DNA from: Amycolatopsis japonica
GTDB taxonomy: Bacteria > Actinomycetota > Actinomycetes > Mycobacteriales > Pseudonocardiaceae
Assembly (NCBI RefSeq): GCF_000732925.1
Contig: NZ_CP008953.1
Coordinates: 8,177,001-8,241,000, forward strand
Reading direction: 5' to 3'
Length of the DNA: 64,000 nt
Positions 32,829-41,538 of this stretch are shown piece by piece (position 1 is the stretch's first letter; each line of letters begins with the position of its first letter). The position numbers and the translations under genes are program-made. The notes under the pieces were generated by a model. It saw only the letters and a program-made list of their open reading frames with translations, was not told the DNA's origin and searched no databases.

Positions 32829-32867
32829 GGACGTGCCGCTGCCCGGCCTGCCTGCGGGGTGAGCAGA

Positions 32868-33401
32868 ATGGGTGGCATGACCGCGCCCGAGACGGAACCG
32901 CCCGACCTGGGCGAGGATCGTCTGACCGCGTGGCATGAGGCTGGGCACGTGGTCGTCTATCTGCTGCAGGGCCGGTCGCTGCGCTACGTGACGCTGCGGC
33001 CTCGTGGCATCGGGCGCGTGGGCTTCACCGCTGTCCGGCCGCGCCGCGTCGAACTGTCGTCGGTGGCGGTCGTCGCGCACGCCGGGCCGCTCGCCCAGGC
33101 CCGTCATGTCCTCGAGGTGACCAGCGAGGCCGAACGGCTGCATGAGGGCGTGACCGCAGAGGATGTTCGCCTCGGCGCCTACCTGCACGGCGGGCACGAC
33201 GACCTCGCCCTGATTGTCGAAGCCCGCCGCGCGTACGGACTCGCCGACGATCAGCCCGATCTGTGGGCCGAGATCGCGCAGGACCTCGTCGACCGGCACT
33301 GGACGGACATCAGCCGCATCGCCGAGGCGCTGCTCGAGCACCGGACGCTGACCGGCGCCCAGCTCCGCGCTCTCGTGCCGGGGCTTCCACTCGCGCGCTG
33401 A
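32868..33401 (+). CDS. M41 (FtsH-peptidase)-like protein without AAA domain
   Basis: 177 residues, opposite in direction to the Tad operon around it. It has WHEAGHVVVYLL (HEXXH), 'VTLRPRGIGRVGFT', 'GPLAQARHVLE', 'GGHDDLALIVEARR' (possible third ligand Asp) and a C-terminal 'WTDISRIAEALLEHRTLTGAQLRAL', all in the order of the peptidase domain of FtsH, but no ATPase. Stand-alone M41-like proteins exist in actinobacteria with unknown role. ATG 32868 follows GGGGTGAG; ATG 32877 is an alternative. It ends five bases from the convergent TadE-like stop and starts 40 bases from the TadG start, i.e. it fills a gap inside the operon exactly. Confidence 0.8.
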   Translation: MGGMTAPETEPPDLGEDRLTAWHEAGHVVVYLLQGRSLRYVTLRPRGIGRVGFTAVRPRRVELSSVAVVAHAGPLAQARHVLEVTSEAERLHEGVTAEDVRLGAYLHGGHDDLALIVEARRAYGLADDQPDLWAEIAQDLVDRHWTDISRIAEALLEHRTLTGAQLRALVPGLPLAR

Positions 33402-33406
33402 CGACG

Positions 33407-33877
33407 TCATCGGGCACCGCCAGGGCGAGCTTGGGACCGGTAGGTGTCCACAACTTCGCTGGCGGACGATTCCAGGGTTTTCTCGCCGGGGACGCCGAGC
33501 AGCGTGGCTTGTCCAAAGTCGACGGAACACCTGACGTACACGGTCACCGCGCTGGCGGGAACCAGCGAGCCCGACAGCGTGGTGGTCACCTCGCGGCACA
33601 CCACACCCGCCTGAGCCAGCGCGGTGCCGACCGTGTCGCGAGCGGCGGTGGCGGCGGCCGTGATGGAGCGGTGCAGGGTGGCAGCGCGGGCGGCCTGGTG
33701 GGCGGCGTCGTCGAGCCGCAGCCGGGCGTCGACACCACGGTGCACCACCACGGCCAGCAACACCAGCAGCATGACCAGCACGGGCGTCACCAGCACGGCT
33801 TCGGCAGTCACCGAGCCGCGCTCAGCACACCACCAGACCCGGATCCTTCCCGCCTGTCGGCTCTCTCGCCGCGTCAC
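33407..33877 (-). CDS. TadE-like pseudopilin
   Basis: 156 residues. A basic start leads to AERGSVTAEAVLVTPVLVMLLVLLAVVVHRG, i.e. the TadE pattern of a prepilin-like site and one helix with a conserved Glu (E after TA), then 'ARLRLDDAAHQAARAATL' and a strand-rich pseudopilus domain. GTG 33877 has GGGGAGGG at an ideal distance and overlaps the stop of the gene upstream by GTGA. Likely processed by the prepilin peptidase at 42324 and built into the Flp pilus. Confidence 0.82.
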   Translation of the reverse strand: MTRRESRQAGRIRVWWCAERGSVTAEAVLVTPVLVMLLVLLAVVVHRGVDARLRLDDAAHQAARAATLHRSITAAATAARDTVGTALAQAGVVCREVTTTLSGSLVPASAVTVYVRCSVDFGQATLLGVPGEKTLESSASEVVDTYRSQARPGGAR

Positions 33878-34809
33878 GACAAGCCCTCCCCTGCCGGGCC
33901 GCCGGCGCCACGCGGTGCGGTCGCACGGTGAGGTGGGACCAGCGTCAGCCGGGGCCACTCCGTGGATGGCCGTTCCCAGGGGAATTCCCCGGCCTGGGTG
34001 AGGTCGCGGGCCGCGGTGACGTGAGCGAACACGTTCTGCGGCAGCACTTCCGCGGCCTGGGTCAGTCGGCGAAGGTGGTCGTGGCCGGGCAGAGCGGCTA
34101 GAACATTGCCGGTGCGGTGAGTCAGGTCGGTGCGCCGCAGTTTCGCTTCCCACGCTCGGGTCAGCAGCAGGCAGCCATGCAGATGCCGGGCGACCTCGCC
34201 CAGGCCGTGGTCGATCGTGGTGACCGCCTGGCGTGCCGCGGCCACCAGGTCCTCGCCGGCGTAGGGATCGGTGGCGAGTTCCTCGGCGAGGGCGCGCGCG
34301 TCGCGGCTGCGGTCGAGACAGCACAGGGCCTGCCACACCACCCGGTGCGCCTCACCGGGCAGCGCGGGGTCGATCCAGACGCGGGCCGGTGTGCGGTGCA
34401 GCTCGTCGACTCCGGCCAGCAGTTCTCGCACCTGCCTCGCGGTGTCGGCTCCGAGGTCGGCGAAGTCCCTGCTGCGCCAACCCTCACCGCGACGCAACCG
34501 GGTACCGGGAGTATCACCGTGCGGCCCCCGCCCCTCGCGGGCCACGCATGTAGCACGCCATCCGGCGAGCACGACGATCAGGACCACGGCGGTGAAAATG
34601 AACTTCCCGGCGAATCCGTTTCCCACCACCAGCGCGAATCCCACGACAGTTGCCCCAGACAGTCCTTTCAGGACAGTTCCCGGTCGCACCGCGGCGACGA
34701 TCTGCCGACGCCGCCAGCGGCGTGCGGTAACGGCGGGATGAAGCAGCACGGTGTCCGGCCCGTCCGGGAACACCCCGTCGAGCACCGGCGAACGGCTGAG
34801 GTTGCCCAT
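33874..34809 (-). CDS. Membrane protein of the Tad locus, 311 aa
   Basis: Not a named Tad component. Two membrane helices near residues 50-90 (around LKGLSGATVVGFALVVGNG and FIFTAVVLIVVLAGWRA) split a short N-terminal cytoplasmic piece from a 220-residue soluble helical domain ('ARQVRELLAGVDELHRTPARVWIDPALPGEAHRVVWQALCC', 'LTRAWEAKLRRTDLTHRTGNVLAAL'). GGAG is eight bases before ATG 34809; the frame is open upstream but only as antisense of the neighbour. It sits between two TadE-like genes and is coupled to the second, so it is probably needed for the same machine. Confidence 0.65.
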   Translation of the reverse strand: MGNLSRSPVLDGVFPDGPDTVLLHPAVTARRWRRRQIVAAVRPGTVLKGLSGATVVGFALVVGNGFAGKFIFTAVVLIVVLAGWRATCVAREGRGPHGDTPGTRLRRGEGWRSRDFADLGADTARQVRELLAGVDELHRTPARVWIDPALPGEAHRVVWQALCCLDRSRDARALAEELATDPYAGEDLVAAARQAVTTIDHGLGEVARHLHGCLLLTRAWEAKLRRTDLTHRTGNVLAALPGHDHLRRLTQAAEVLPQNVFAHVTAARDLTQAGEFPWERPSTEWPRLTLVPPHRATAPRGAGGPAGEGLS

Positions 34810-34861
34810 TAGAAGACTCCTGTCGATCTCGCACCAGAAACTGGCTCTGGATAAGGAAAAG

Positions 34862-35314
34862 TCAGGGCGTGGTGCCCGTGTCGGGCACGAAGCGCTCGAC
34901 CTCGCCGGCGGTTTCGGCGTGCACGTGCAGCTGCACGCCGGGCAGGACCGCGGCGGCCTCACCACGGATACTCACCGCCACCGAGGTCGCGTCACGGGTC
35001 ACGGTGAGCTGGGGCTCGCGTAGTGGGCCGGCGGCGAGGTCGTCGAGCAGCCGCTGTCCCGCGGCGTGTCCGGTGCGGGCGGTGCCGTGCTGGACGCGGG
35101 CCGCGGCGAGGGCTTGTGAGGCGGCGGTCTGGGCGACGTGGGTCGCGTGGGACCACACGGCGAACTGGATGATCGCCAGCAAAGCCAGCAGCAGCAACGG
35201 TGTGGCGATGACCAATTCGACGGTGACCTCGCCGCGGTCGCCGGACAGCGCGTGCCGGACCCGGTGAGCCAGCGGGCCGCGTAGTCGCCGCGGTGAGCGG
35301 TTTCGGATCGGCAT
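34862..35314 (-). CDS. TadE-like pseudopilin
   Basis: 150 residues. SGDRGEVTVELVIATPLLLLALLAIIQFAVW gives the prepilin-like RGxVT site, the Glu five residues on (E of TVEL) and one helix, followed by 'ATHVAQTAASQALAAARV' and a small strand-rich domain, as in TadE. The start follows the Flp-like stop by two bases. A second minor pilin of the Flp pilus. Confidence 0.84.
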   Translation of the reverse strand: MPIRNRSPRRLRGPLAHRVRHALSGDRGEVTVELVIATPLLLLALLAIIQFAVWSHATHVAQTAASQALAAARVQHGTARTGHAAGQRLLDDLAAGPLREPQLTVTRDATSVAVSIRGEAAAVLPGVQLHVHAETAGEVERFVPDTGTTP

Positions 35315-35316
35315 GG

Positions 35317-35514
35317 TCAGCCGATCCCGAGGTTGATCGAGTTGGCCTTTTCGGTCAGTTTCGCAACGATGATCGCGATGATCGCGATCGCGGCGATGGC
35401 CATCAGCGCGGTGACGATGACGGTGGTGGTGATCTCACCACGCTCAGGTTCCGCTCGCAGCACGGCGATCCTCACCGATACCACTGTCCATATCGTACGG
35501 ACGTATTGCTTCAT
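35317..35514 (-). CDS. Flp-like major pilin, 65 aa
   Basis: Tiny protein with a basic leader, ERGEITTTVIVTALMAIAAIAIIAIIV hydrophobic core and a short charged end (AKLTEKANSINLGIG). Size and layout fit the Flp/TadE-type IVb pilin of actinobacteria; the site before GEITTT matches the RGx[VI]T element of its neighbours. AGGAG lies two bases before ATG, closer than usual. Located just after TadC, where the Flp gene normally lies. A clean Glu-Tyr pilin motif is absent, so the processing site is inferred. Confidence 0.72.
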   Translation of the reverse strand: MKQYVRTIWTVVSVRIAVLRAEPERGEITTTVIVTALMAIAAIAIIAIIVAKLTEKANSINLGIG

Positions 35515-35565
35515 GGCTCCTTCTTTCGTTTCCGTGCAAGGCTTCTCGCCGCAACTCCACGCGGT

Positions 35566-36459
35566 CTAAAGCCCGTTGAGGACCTGAATGACAGCGGGAT
35601 AGGCGATGAATCCCAAGAATCCGAGGAACAGCAACGTCACCGGCAGTGCCATGCGCTCGGTTGCAGCCTGGGCATCGGTTTCGGCGTCGGTGACTTGGTG
35701 AGTCCGCAGTGCTTGGGCTTTCGCCGCCAGGGATGCGCGGACGCGAGCACCTTCGGTCCCGGCCAGGGAGATCGACGCGGCGAGTTCGGCGAGTTCGGTG
35801 ATGTCGAGTTCCTCGCCGAGCCGGCGCAGCGTGGCCCAGGGGGTGGTGCGGGTCAGCTGGGCGGCGTGCAGTGCGCGGCGGATCTTGTCGAACGCCGGCC
35901 CTGTCCCGACGGCCGCGGCGTCGCCGAGAGCGGCCTCGACCCCAGCTCCCCCGGCGAGGGTGATCCAGACGAGGTCGAGGAAGGCCGAGAGTACGTCGCG
36001 GAACTCGCGCCGCGACTGGGTGGCTTTGGCGCGGACCTCGAGGTCCGGGGACAGGAAGCCGAGCGCGGCGAGCACGAGCCCGGCCAGCAGTGGCACCTCG
36101 ACACCAAGCGACAGTCCGCCCAGTGCCAGCACGGCTTGCAAGAGCCACGGCGCCAGCAGCCCGGACATGGCGAGCACGGCTTTGGATGCCAGGTGGGTGT
36201 CGACGCCGCGGCCGGCGACCCGCAGATCGGCCTCGATCTTCGTACCGGGCAGCCCGAGAATCCGCAGGCCGGGCACGAAAACGCGGCCCCAGGCGCGCAC
36301 CCACGCGGCCTCGCCGGTGAGGACGATCGGCGTAGCCAGCCGCCTGGCACTGACCTTGGCGAGCTGGTCGCTCAGCGCCGGGCGAGGCGGCACGGCCCAG
36401 GCCAGGAGCAGCCAGAGCCCGGCGCCAGCACCGGAGCCGAAGACGAGTGCCGGGATCAT
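35566..36459 (-). CDS. tadC: TadC-like Flp pilus platform protein
   Basis: 297 residues, type II secretion F family. Hydrophobic pairs near 110-150 and 275-293 flank a cytoplasmic domain 'AKATQSRREFRDVLSAFLDLVWITLAGGAGVEAALG' and 'LGEELDITELAELAASISLAGTEGARVRASL', the characteristic TadC core. It should form the inner-membrane platform with TadB, using TadA as motor. The start overlaps the TadB stop (ATGA). Confidence 0.88.
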   Translation of the reverse strand: MIPALVFGSGAGAGLWLLLAWAVPPRPALSDQLAKVSARRLATPIVLTGEAAWVRAWGRVFVPGLRILGLPGTKIEADLRVAGRGVDTHLASKAVLAMSGLLAPWLLQAVLALGGLSLGVEVPLLAGLVLAALGFLSPDLEVRAKATQSRREFRDVLSAFLDLVWITLAGGAGVEAALGDAAAVGTGPAFDKIRRALHAAQLTRTTPWATLRRLGEELDITELAELAASISLAGTEGARVRASLAAKAQALRTHQVTDAETDAQAATERMALPVTLLFLGFLGFIAYPAVIQVLNGL

Positions 36460-37385
36460 GAACGCTCACCTCCCCCGACGGTCACGCCCTCGCCGTCTCG
36501 CGGACGGGTCGCCTCTGGGGTGTCCAGGGCGAGGACCCGTGGTTGCCGTCCGCCGGTCGCGATCCGGGCGAGCCAGGCGAACCCGGCGGCGAACAGGGAC
36601 CCGATGAGCAGCAGGACGATCTGGCCGGTGGCGGCGTTGTAGACGTCGAGGTAGGCCCGGTTGAACAGCACGACCCCGGCGGCGAAGGCGAGGGTGGTGG
36701 CGACGATGACCCGCACCGAGGTCCGGGTCCTGGCGCGGCCGGTCTCCACGCGCATCCGCATCGCGGCCTGCTCGCGGGCGGTGGTGGCCAGGGAGCCGAG
36801 CAGGTCGCCGAGCTGGCGGGCCTGGTGCTCGGCCGCGAGGACGAGGGCGGCCAGGACGAGGTCTGCGGTCGGGTCGTCCAGCTCGCGCGCGAGTGCTCGC
36901 AGGGCCGGCGCCAGGCGCTGCCCGCTTTCCAGCCTCGCGGTGAGGGTGGTGACCTCGCCCCGGATGGCCGCGGGCGCAAGCGGGGCGGTGGCGAGGATGG
37001 CTTGCTCGAGCCCTGCCGCGGCGGACAGGACGTCGCGCAGCATCTCCGTCCACGACGCGATCGCCTCGATCCGCGCGACCCGGCGGGCGTGGGCGCGGTC
37101 CGGGCCGACCAGGCGGGGCAGGAACCACGCCGCAGCGGCGGCCAGCACCGCGCCGCCCACCCACCCGGTCGCGGCCCCGGTCAGCGCGCCCGCGCCGACC
37201 GCCACGGCCAGGCGCAGCAGCACCCGTCGGCCTCCGGCCCGGTCGCGTGCGGCGCGCAGCAACGTGTGAGGACGCGAGGACGACGGCACTGCCGCGGGCC
37301 GGCGCCAGGCGGCCACGATCAGCAGCAGACCGACGCCCGCCCCCAAGCCGAGAGCGGCGGCGAGCATGGTGGTGTGGATGTTCAT
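36456..37385 (-). CDS. tadB: TadB-like Flp pilus platform protein
   Basis: 309 residues from ATG 37385 (overlapping the TadA stop as ATGA; the ATG 12 bases earlier is less likely). Helices near 8-26, 57-90 and 237-280; between them the GspF-like 'RRVARIEAIASWTEMLRDVLSAAAGLEQAI' and 'PTADLVLAALVLAAEHQARQLGDLLGSLATTAREQAAMR'. Partner of TadC. Clear member of the family and intact. Confidence 0.88.
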   Translation of the reverse strand: MNIHTTMLAAALGLGAGVGLLLIVAAWRRPAAVPSSSRPHTLLRAARDRAGGRRVLLRLAVAVGAGALTGAATGWVGGAVLAAAAAWFLPRLVGPDRAHARRVARIEAIASWTEMLRDVLSAAAGLEQAILATAPLAPAAIRGEVTTLTARLESGQRLAPALRALARELDDPTADLVLAALVLAAEHQARQLGDLLGSLATTAREQAAMRMRVETGRARTRTSVRVIVATTLAFAAGVVLFNRAYLDVYNAATGQIVLLLIGSLFAAGFAWLARIATGGRQPRVLALDTPEATRPRDGEGVTVGGGERS

Positions 37386-38758
37386 GGTGTCCACCACCCC
37401 TCCGGACGGGCCAGCAGGTCGGGGTCGAATCCGGCTGCGGCGAGGTCGTCGAGGGTGTCGGCACGCAGAGCGCCGGCCACCGGGACGGCGCGGCGGTCCG
37501 GGCCGCGGCGGTAGACCTCGTTGGAGATCACCGCCCCGTCCTCGGCGTCGATCACCTCCCGGATCGAGGCGATCACCCGTGTCGTCCGGTCGGTGGCGCG
37601 GTCGAGGTGGACCACGAAATGCACCGCTGACGCGACGAGCAGCGCAGTGGCCTCCAACGGGAGCCGCTCCGGTCCCTGGGCGGCATAGGAGGCGAGGCGG
37701 GTGAACGCGATCTTCGAACTACTGGCATGGAGGGTGGCCATGGAGCCGTCATTGCCCTGTGACATGGCGTTGCACATCGGGATGACCTCAGACCCGCGGA
37801 TCTCGCCGACGATGACCCGGTCCGGGGACATGCGCAGGCCCCAGCGGACCAGCTCCGCCTGATCGATGGCGCCCTCGCCCTCGACGTTGGGTTCGCGGGC
37901 CTGCAGGGCGGTGACGTCGGCGTGCAGCTCGGGATCCCGGTCGAGACCGAGTTCGAAGGCGTCCTCGACCGTGACGATCCGCTCCAGCGGGTCCATCTCC
38001 GCCGCCAGGCCCCGCAGGAGCGTGGTCTTCCCTGCGCCGGTTCCGCCGGTGATCAGCACGTTCTTCCGCGCCCGCACCATCGCGCGCAAGAACCGTTCCA
38101 GCCCGATGTCGAGGGTGCCGCGGCGACGTAACTGCGGGAGGGTGGCGGTGAGGTAGCCGTGCCGGCGGATCGTGCACGCCGTCACCCCACCCGCCGTCAA
38201 ACCGAGGACCGCGAAGAGCCGCTCGCCGCCGGGAAGCTGGAGGTTCAGCGCCGGACTGCCACGATCGAACCGGCGCTCCTCCGACGACGCCCGAGCCGCG
38301 AGAGTGCGGATCAGGTCGGTGAACTCCACGTCCGACGCCGCCACCGGCGCCACCTGGGCACGGCGACCGTCGTTGTACTGCACGAACACCCGGTCGAAGC
38401 GGTTGACCGCGATCGTCTCCACCGAGCGATCCGCCAGCAGCGGCTGCAGCCCGCCCAAGCCGAACACCTCGTCCAAGACCTGGTCGACGACCCGCTGCTC
38501 CGTAGCCGAATCCACCAGGGCACGCCCGGCCAGGAGTTCGGTCTCACTGTGTGCGGCGACCGCGGTGTCGAGGACCTCGCGGCCGATCTCGCGACGCCGC
38601 GCCACGCTCAACGCACCGCCGCTCGTCCGGGACACGGTCTCGACCCGGCCGGGCAGGTCCGTGGTCAACGCCTGCCGGAGCCGGGCGCGTAACCGCTGCT
38701 CGGCATCCCTCGGGCCGGTCGCGGCGGCGGACATGGCGGGGTGGTCGGCCTCTGTCAT
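37382..38758 (-). CDS. tadA: TadA/CpaF-like secretion ATPase
   Basis: 458 residues. The N-terminal 'DEVFGLGGLQPLLADRSVETIAVNR' region is followed by the GspE/VirB11-type ATPase: Walker A GGTGAGKT (238-245), Asp box IVTVEDAFEL, Walker B RVIVGEIRG (314-322) and His box GNDGSMATLHA (335-345). It powers Flp pilus assembly as a hexamer at the inner face of the membrane. ATGA overlaps at both ends show coupling with TadZ and TadB. All motifs intact. Confidence 0.95.
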   Translation of the reverse strand: MTEADHPAMSAAATGPRDAEQRLRARLRQALTTDLPGRVETVSRTSGGALSVARRREIGREVLDTAVAAHSETELLAGRALVDSATEQRVVDQVLDEVFGLGGLQPLLADRSVETIAVNRFDRVFVQYNDGRRAQVAPVAASDVEFTDLIRTLAARASSEERRFDRGSPALNLQLPGGERLFAVLGLTAGGVTACTIRRHGYLTATLPQLRRRGTLDIGLERFLRAMVRARKNVLITGGTGAGKTTLLRGLAAEMDPLERIVTVEDAFELGLDRDPELHADVTALQAREPNVEGEGAIDQAELVRWGLRMSPDRVIVGEIRGSEVIPMCNAMSQGNDGSMATLHASSSKIAFTRLASYAAQGPERLPLEATALLVASAVHFVVHLDRATDRTTRVIASIREVIDAEDGAVISNEVYRRGPDRRAVPVAGALRADTLDDLAAAGFDPDLLARPEGWWTP

Positions 38759-39681
38759 GCGCGTTGCTCCTTCCCGGCAGAGCTGGGCTGATGGCCGTTG
38801 TGTCGCGGATCCCTCACCTGCGGCGGCGGCGCGGACGCCGGGTGTGGCCCGAGGCCGGGCGGGCTGATGAGCACGCCACCGGGCCGGCGCACCTGCTGGG
38901 CAGGTACACCCGGGACACCGGGCGGCATGGTCGCCGGTGGTGAGGCGATGGGAGTGGCGGGTTCGGCCAGGGTGCGGGCGAGAGCGGCAGCGTGGCGGGC
39001 AAGGCCACCGTTGTCACCGCGGCGGCGAGCGGATGGCGGCCGATGACCGGTCAGCGTGGCGGCAGCGGCCGGGTCGTGCGGGAGACGCCCGATCGCGGGT
39101 ACCCCCAGCTCACGCTCGACATCCACGGTCGGATAACCATCACCGGTCAGCAACAAGCCGGGGCGTGGCGTCCAGCGCGCCAGTTCCCCCAGCCGCGCCG
39201 CGGCGTGGGCGAGGTCGTCGCCCTGAGAACCAATCACCAACACCAGAGCATCGGCGCAGCGCGCGATCGCCTCGGCCGGTGATCCGGGATCCACCCGCCC
39301 GCAATCCGCGAACACCACCACACCCTCGTCGCGGGCCACGACGGGCAGCAGCGGCCCGTCCGGGGCCGTGGCCAGGGTCGACAGTGCGGCGCGCGCGTGC
39401 GTGCCACCCGGCGGGGCCACCAGCGCGCGGGCGCCGCCGGGCAACGCTTGGGTGTGGTCCCACACCACCGCGGGATCACGGGTGCGGCGTGCCGCGGCGG
39501 CGAGGCTCACCAGCCCTGGGGCGGCCGGCAGGCCGAACCGCATCGCCAGATCGCCTCCGGACGGGTCGACCTCGGCGACCAGACGGCGCATGCTCTCGGC
39601 ATGCGGCCAGGTCATGGCCAGCGCGACAGCCAGGGTCGTCACGCCCGGCGAGCCTTTCACCGAACACAAGGCGATCAGCAT
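38755..39681 (-). CDS. TadZ/CpaE-like ParA-family ATPase
   Basis: 308 residues. Deviant Walker A KGSPGVTT (9-16) and 'LVAEVDPSGGDLAMRFG', the ParA/MinD layout used by TadZ/CpaE to place the Tad machine in the cell. 'VVVFADCGRVDPGSPAEAIARCADALVLVIGSQGDDLAHA' corresponds to later ATPase motifs. The C-terminal 80 residues are Pro-rich and disordered. ATG 39681 overlaps the SAF gene stop by one base (TGATG); GTG 39684 is the alternative. No CpaE-type receiver domain is visible. Confidence 0.85.
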   Translation of the reverse strand: MLIALCSVKGSPGVTTLAVALAMTWPHAESMRRLVAEVDPSGGDLAMRFGLPAAPGLVSLAAAARRTRDPAVVWDHTQALPGGARALVAPPGGTHARAALSTLATAPDGPLLPVVARDEGVVVFADCGRVDPGSPAEAIARCADALVLVIGSQGDDLAHAAARLGELARWTPRPGLLLTGDGYPTVDVERELGVPAIGRLPHDPAAAATLTGHRPPSARRRGDNGGLARHAAALARTLAEPATPIASPPATMPPGVPGVPAQQVRRPGGVLISPPGLGPHPASAPPPQVRDPRHNGHQPSSAGKEQRA

Positions 39682-40391
39682 CACCGCTCACCGCCCGCCG
39701 GTTGCATCACCAACGCCAGCTGGCCGGCCGGGACCTGAGCCAGCTGTGAAGCCGCGGTGGTGTCGATTTCCAGCGACACCACGGTGGTCTGATCCGTTCC
39801 TGCTGGGGTGACCCCGACGACCGTGGCACGCCAGGACGTTCCTGGTGCTTGTCCGGTGGCCGAGGTTCCTGCCGCGGTGGCGGCGGTCACGACGACGGTC
39901 ACCGGGGCTCCGGCGGCCAGCTCGGGCGGGGCCTGCCCCGGCTTCACGACGACCGCGACCACCGCCCGGCCCACCGCTGGGATCGCGGCAGCGCCCACCG
40001 CGTCCGGCGTCAGCAGCGTTCCCGCGCCGAGGCTGGTCGCCATCGGCCGCCCCAGCACGCTCGCCGCCCGATCCGCCGGTATCAGTGCCACGCCCGGCGC
40101 GGCGAACACGTCGATGCTGCGTAGGTCCGCGGGCGTCAGCACATGCCCGAGCGGTACCGGCTTCGCCAGCGCCAGCACCGGAACCCGGTCCTGGGTGCTG
40201 GTCATCCACCACACCGCGCCACCGACACACAGCACCACCAGCAGCACCCCGGCCACCAGATGCGGCAACCGGCGCTGCCGACCGCGACGCGCGGCCGACC
40301 TTGCCGGTGAACCCGAGGAATCCAGCCACGACACAGGCCGTGCTTCGCCGGTCGCGTTGTCGCCGCGCGCGGGACTGTCGGTACTGGTCAC
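39681..40391 (-). CDS. SAF-domain protein, CpaB/RcpC-like
   Basis: 236 residues. A cytoplasmic tail with Arg-rich end (RSAARRGRQRRLPH) precedes one membrane helix (LVAGVLLVVLCVGGAVWWM), then an SAF domain (about 70-135: 'VLALAKPVPLGHVLTPADLRSIDVF...AASVLGRPMATSLGAGTLL') and a beta-rich end 'PAELAAGAPVTVVVTAA'. This is the CpaB/RcpC component of Tad loci, which holds the pilus outside the membrane in Gram-negatives; in actinobacteria its job is less clear. GTG 40391 has GGAGGGG upstream. Confidence 0.82.
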   Translation of the reverse strand: MTSTDSPARGDNATGEARPVSWLDSSGSPARSAARRGRQRRLPHLVAGVLLVVLCVGGAVWWMTSTQDRVPVLALAKPVPLGHVLTPADLRSIDVFAAPGVALIPADRAASVLGRPMATSLGAGTLLTPDAVGAAAIPAVGRAVVAVVVKPGQAPPELAAGAPVTVVVTAATAAGTSATGQAPGTSWRATVVGVTPAGTDQTTVVSLEIDTTAASQLAQVPAGQLALVMQPAGGER

Positions 40392-40515
40392 GATAAACCC
40401 CTCCAGGCATAGCTCACCCGCACCACGTATTCACCCGGCTAGCAAATGCCGCCGCGAATACACGGTCAGGAAAAGGAAAGAGAACTGCTGATTCAGTTTG
40501 GGGACGTCGTCCGGG

Positions 40516-41538
40516 TTATCCGGTGCCCAAGGCTTGAGCCTCGGCGACCCGGAAGGACGCTGTCGCGCTGGTGGTCATGTCCGGGAACGTGCCCGACGCC
40601 CCGGCGCCCGACCACGTGATCCGCCACGACACCGTCGCCACGGCCGGAAACCGCTCGCCCGGCGCACCGGCCGACGAACGCTGGTAGGTGTGACCGCAAT
40701 CGGGCGACGCCGCCCGCGGATCCCCGTGGGCGGGGAACGGTGTGCCCGGTCCAGCGCAGGACACGGTGCTGCCATCGCCCATGGCCCAGGACACCCCGGT
40801 CGGGGTCGCTGTCGCGGTGACCGACACCCCGGGAACCGAAGCCGTCGCCGACTGCGGCCGCCACATCGCCCGGTCCAGCCACAGCCACGTCGGCAGCTGC
40901 ACCAGCTGGGTTCCGGCCGGGCTCGACGCGATCACCGGACTCGGCAACCGCAGCTGCGACCGCGCCTGCTCGGCCAACTCTTCTGGCGAGGGCAGCGGCG
41001 CGGCACCTGGTGCCTGACCATCGGGGATCCACACCGGCGCCCGGTAGAGCGCGTCCCGCTGCCCCTGACCGGAACACTGATAGACGTACCACGCGCCGCC
41101 CGGCCCTGGACCTTGTGCCAGCACCACACTTTCGGGCCGCGGACGGGCCAGCGACACGAACTGCACCCCACCGGAATCCGAGCGGCGTGGGTGGAAGCGG
41201 ATCGTCTGCACACCGTTCGCCGGTGGCTGGTAGTTGCTGCGCACGTACGAGCAATCGGCTTGGTTGTCGTCGCCGCCGACAACCCGGTCGCCGGGCGGCG
41301 GAGCGGCTTTGCCCTGTTCGCCTGCCTGCGACTTCGGGCCACCAGGTTTCGGGCCGGGCACGGGGCCCGGGATAGGAGCGGAGTGGCCGCCGCGACCAGC
41401 GCCGAGATCGCAGGACGGGTTTCCGGCTTCACCGCACTTGACGTTGCCCCAACCATCGGCCAAAGCCGGGCTTGCCGCAGCGAGAGAAAGCACGATCGCC
41501 GCGCCCGCTGTAAGTGCGGTCCTGCTTACCCGGTGCAT
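40516..41538 (-). CDS. Secreted Tad-locus protein with signal peptide, 340 aa
   Basis: Starts MHRVSRTALTAGAAIVLSLAAASPALA, a typical signal peptide with cleavage after ALA. The mature part is Pro/Gly-rich at first ('GPVPGPKPGGP'), then a beta-rich domain with several Cys ('ADCSYVRSNY', 'YVYQCSGQGQRDA', 'VSCAGPG', 'PDCGHTYQRSS') and 'SVTATATPTGVSWAMGDGS', which looks like a PKD-type strand. This protein type is common in actinobacterial Tad or T4SS-like loci with unknown function, possibly a surface-exposed cap or adhesin. It overlaps the lipoprotein gene by 13 bases. Confidence 0.75.
   Translation of the reverse strand: MHRVSRTALTAGAAIVLSLAAASPALADGWGNVKCGEAGNPSCDLGAGRGGHSAPIPGPVPGPKPGGPKSQAGEQGKAAPPPGDRVVGGDDNQADCSYVRSNYQPPANGVQTIRFHPRRSDSGGVQFVSLARPRPESVVLAQGPGPGGAWYVYQCSGQGQRDALYRAPVWIPDGQAPGAAPLPSPEELAEQARSQLRLPSPVIASSPAGTQLVQLPTWLWLDRAMWRPQSATASVPGVSVTATATPTGVSWAMGDGSTVSCAGPGTPFPAHGDPRAASPDCGHTYQRSSAGAPGERFPAVATVSWRITWSGAGASGTFPDMTTSATASFRVAEAQALGTG

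Noticed and set aside
31212..32867. Long + strand extension upstream of the M41-like gene
   Set aside because: Antisense to the LysM-BTAD, coiled-coil and TadG-like genes; only the HEAGH-containing end is a real protein.
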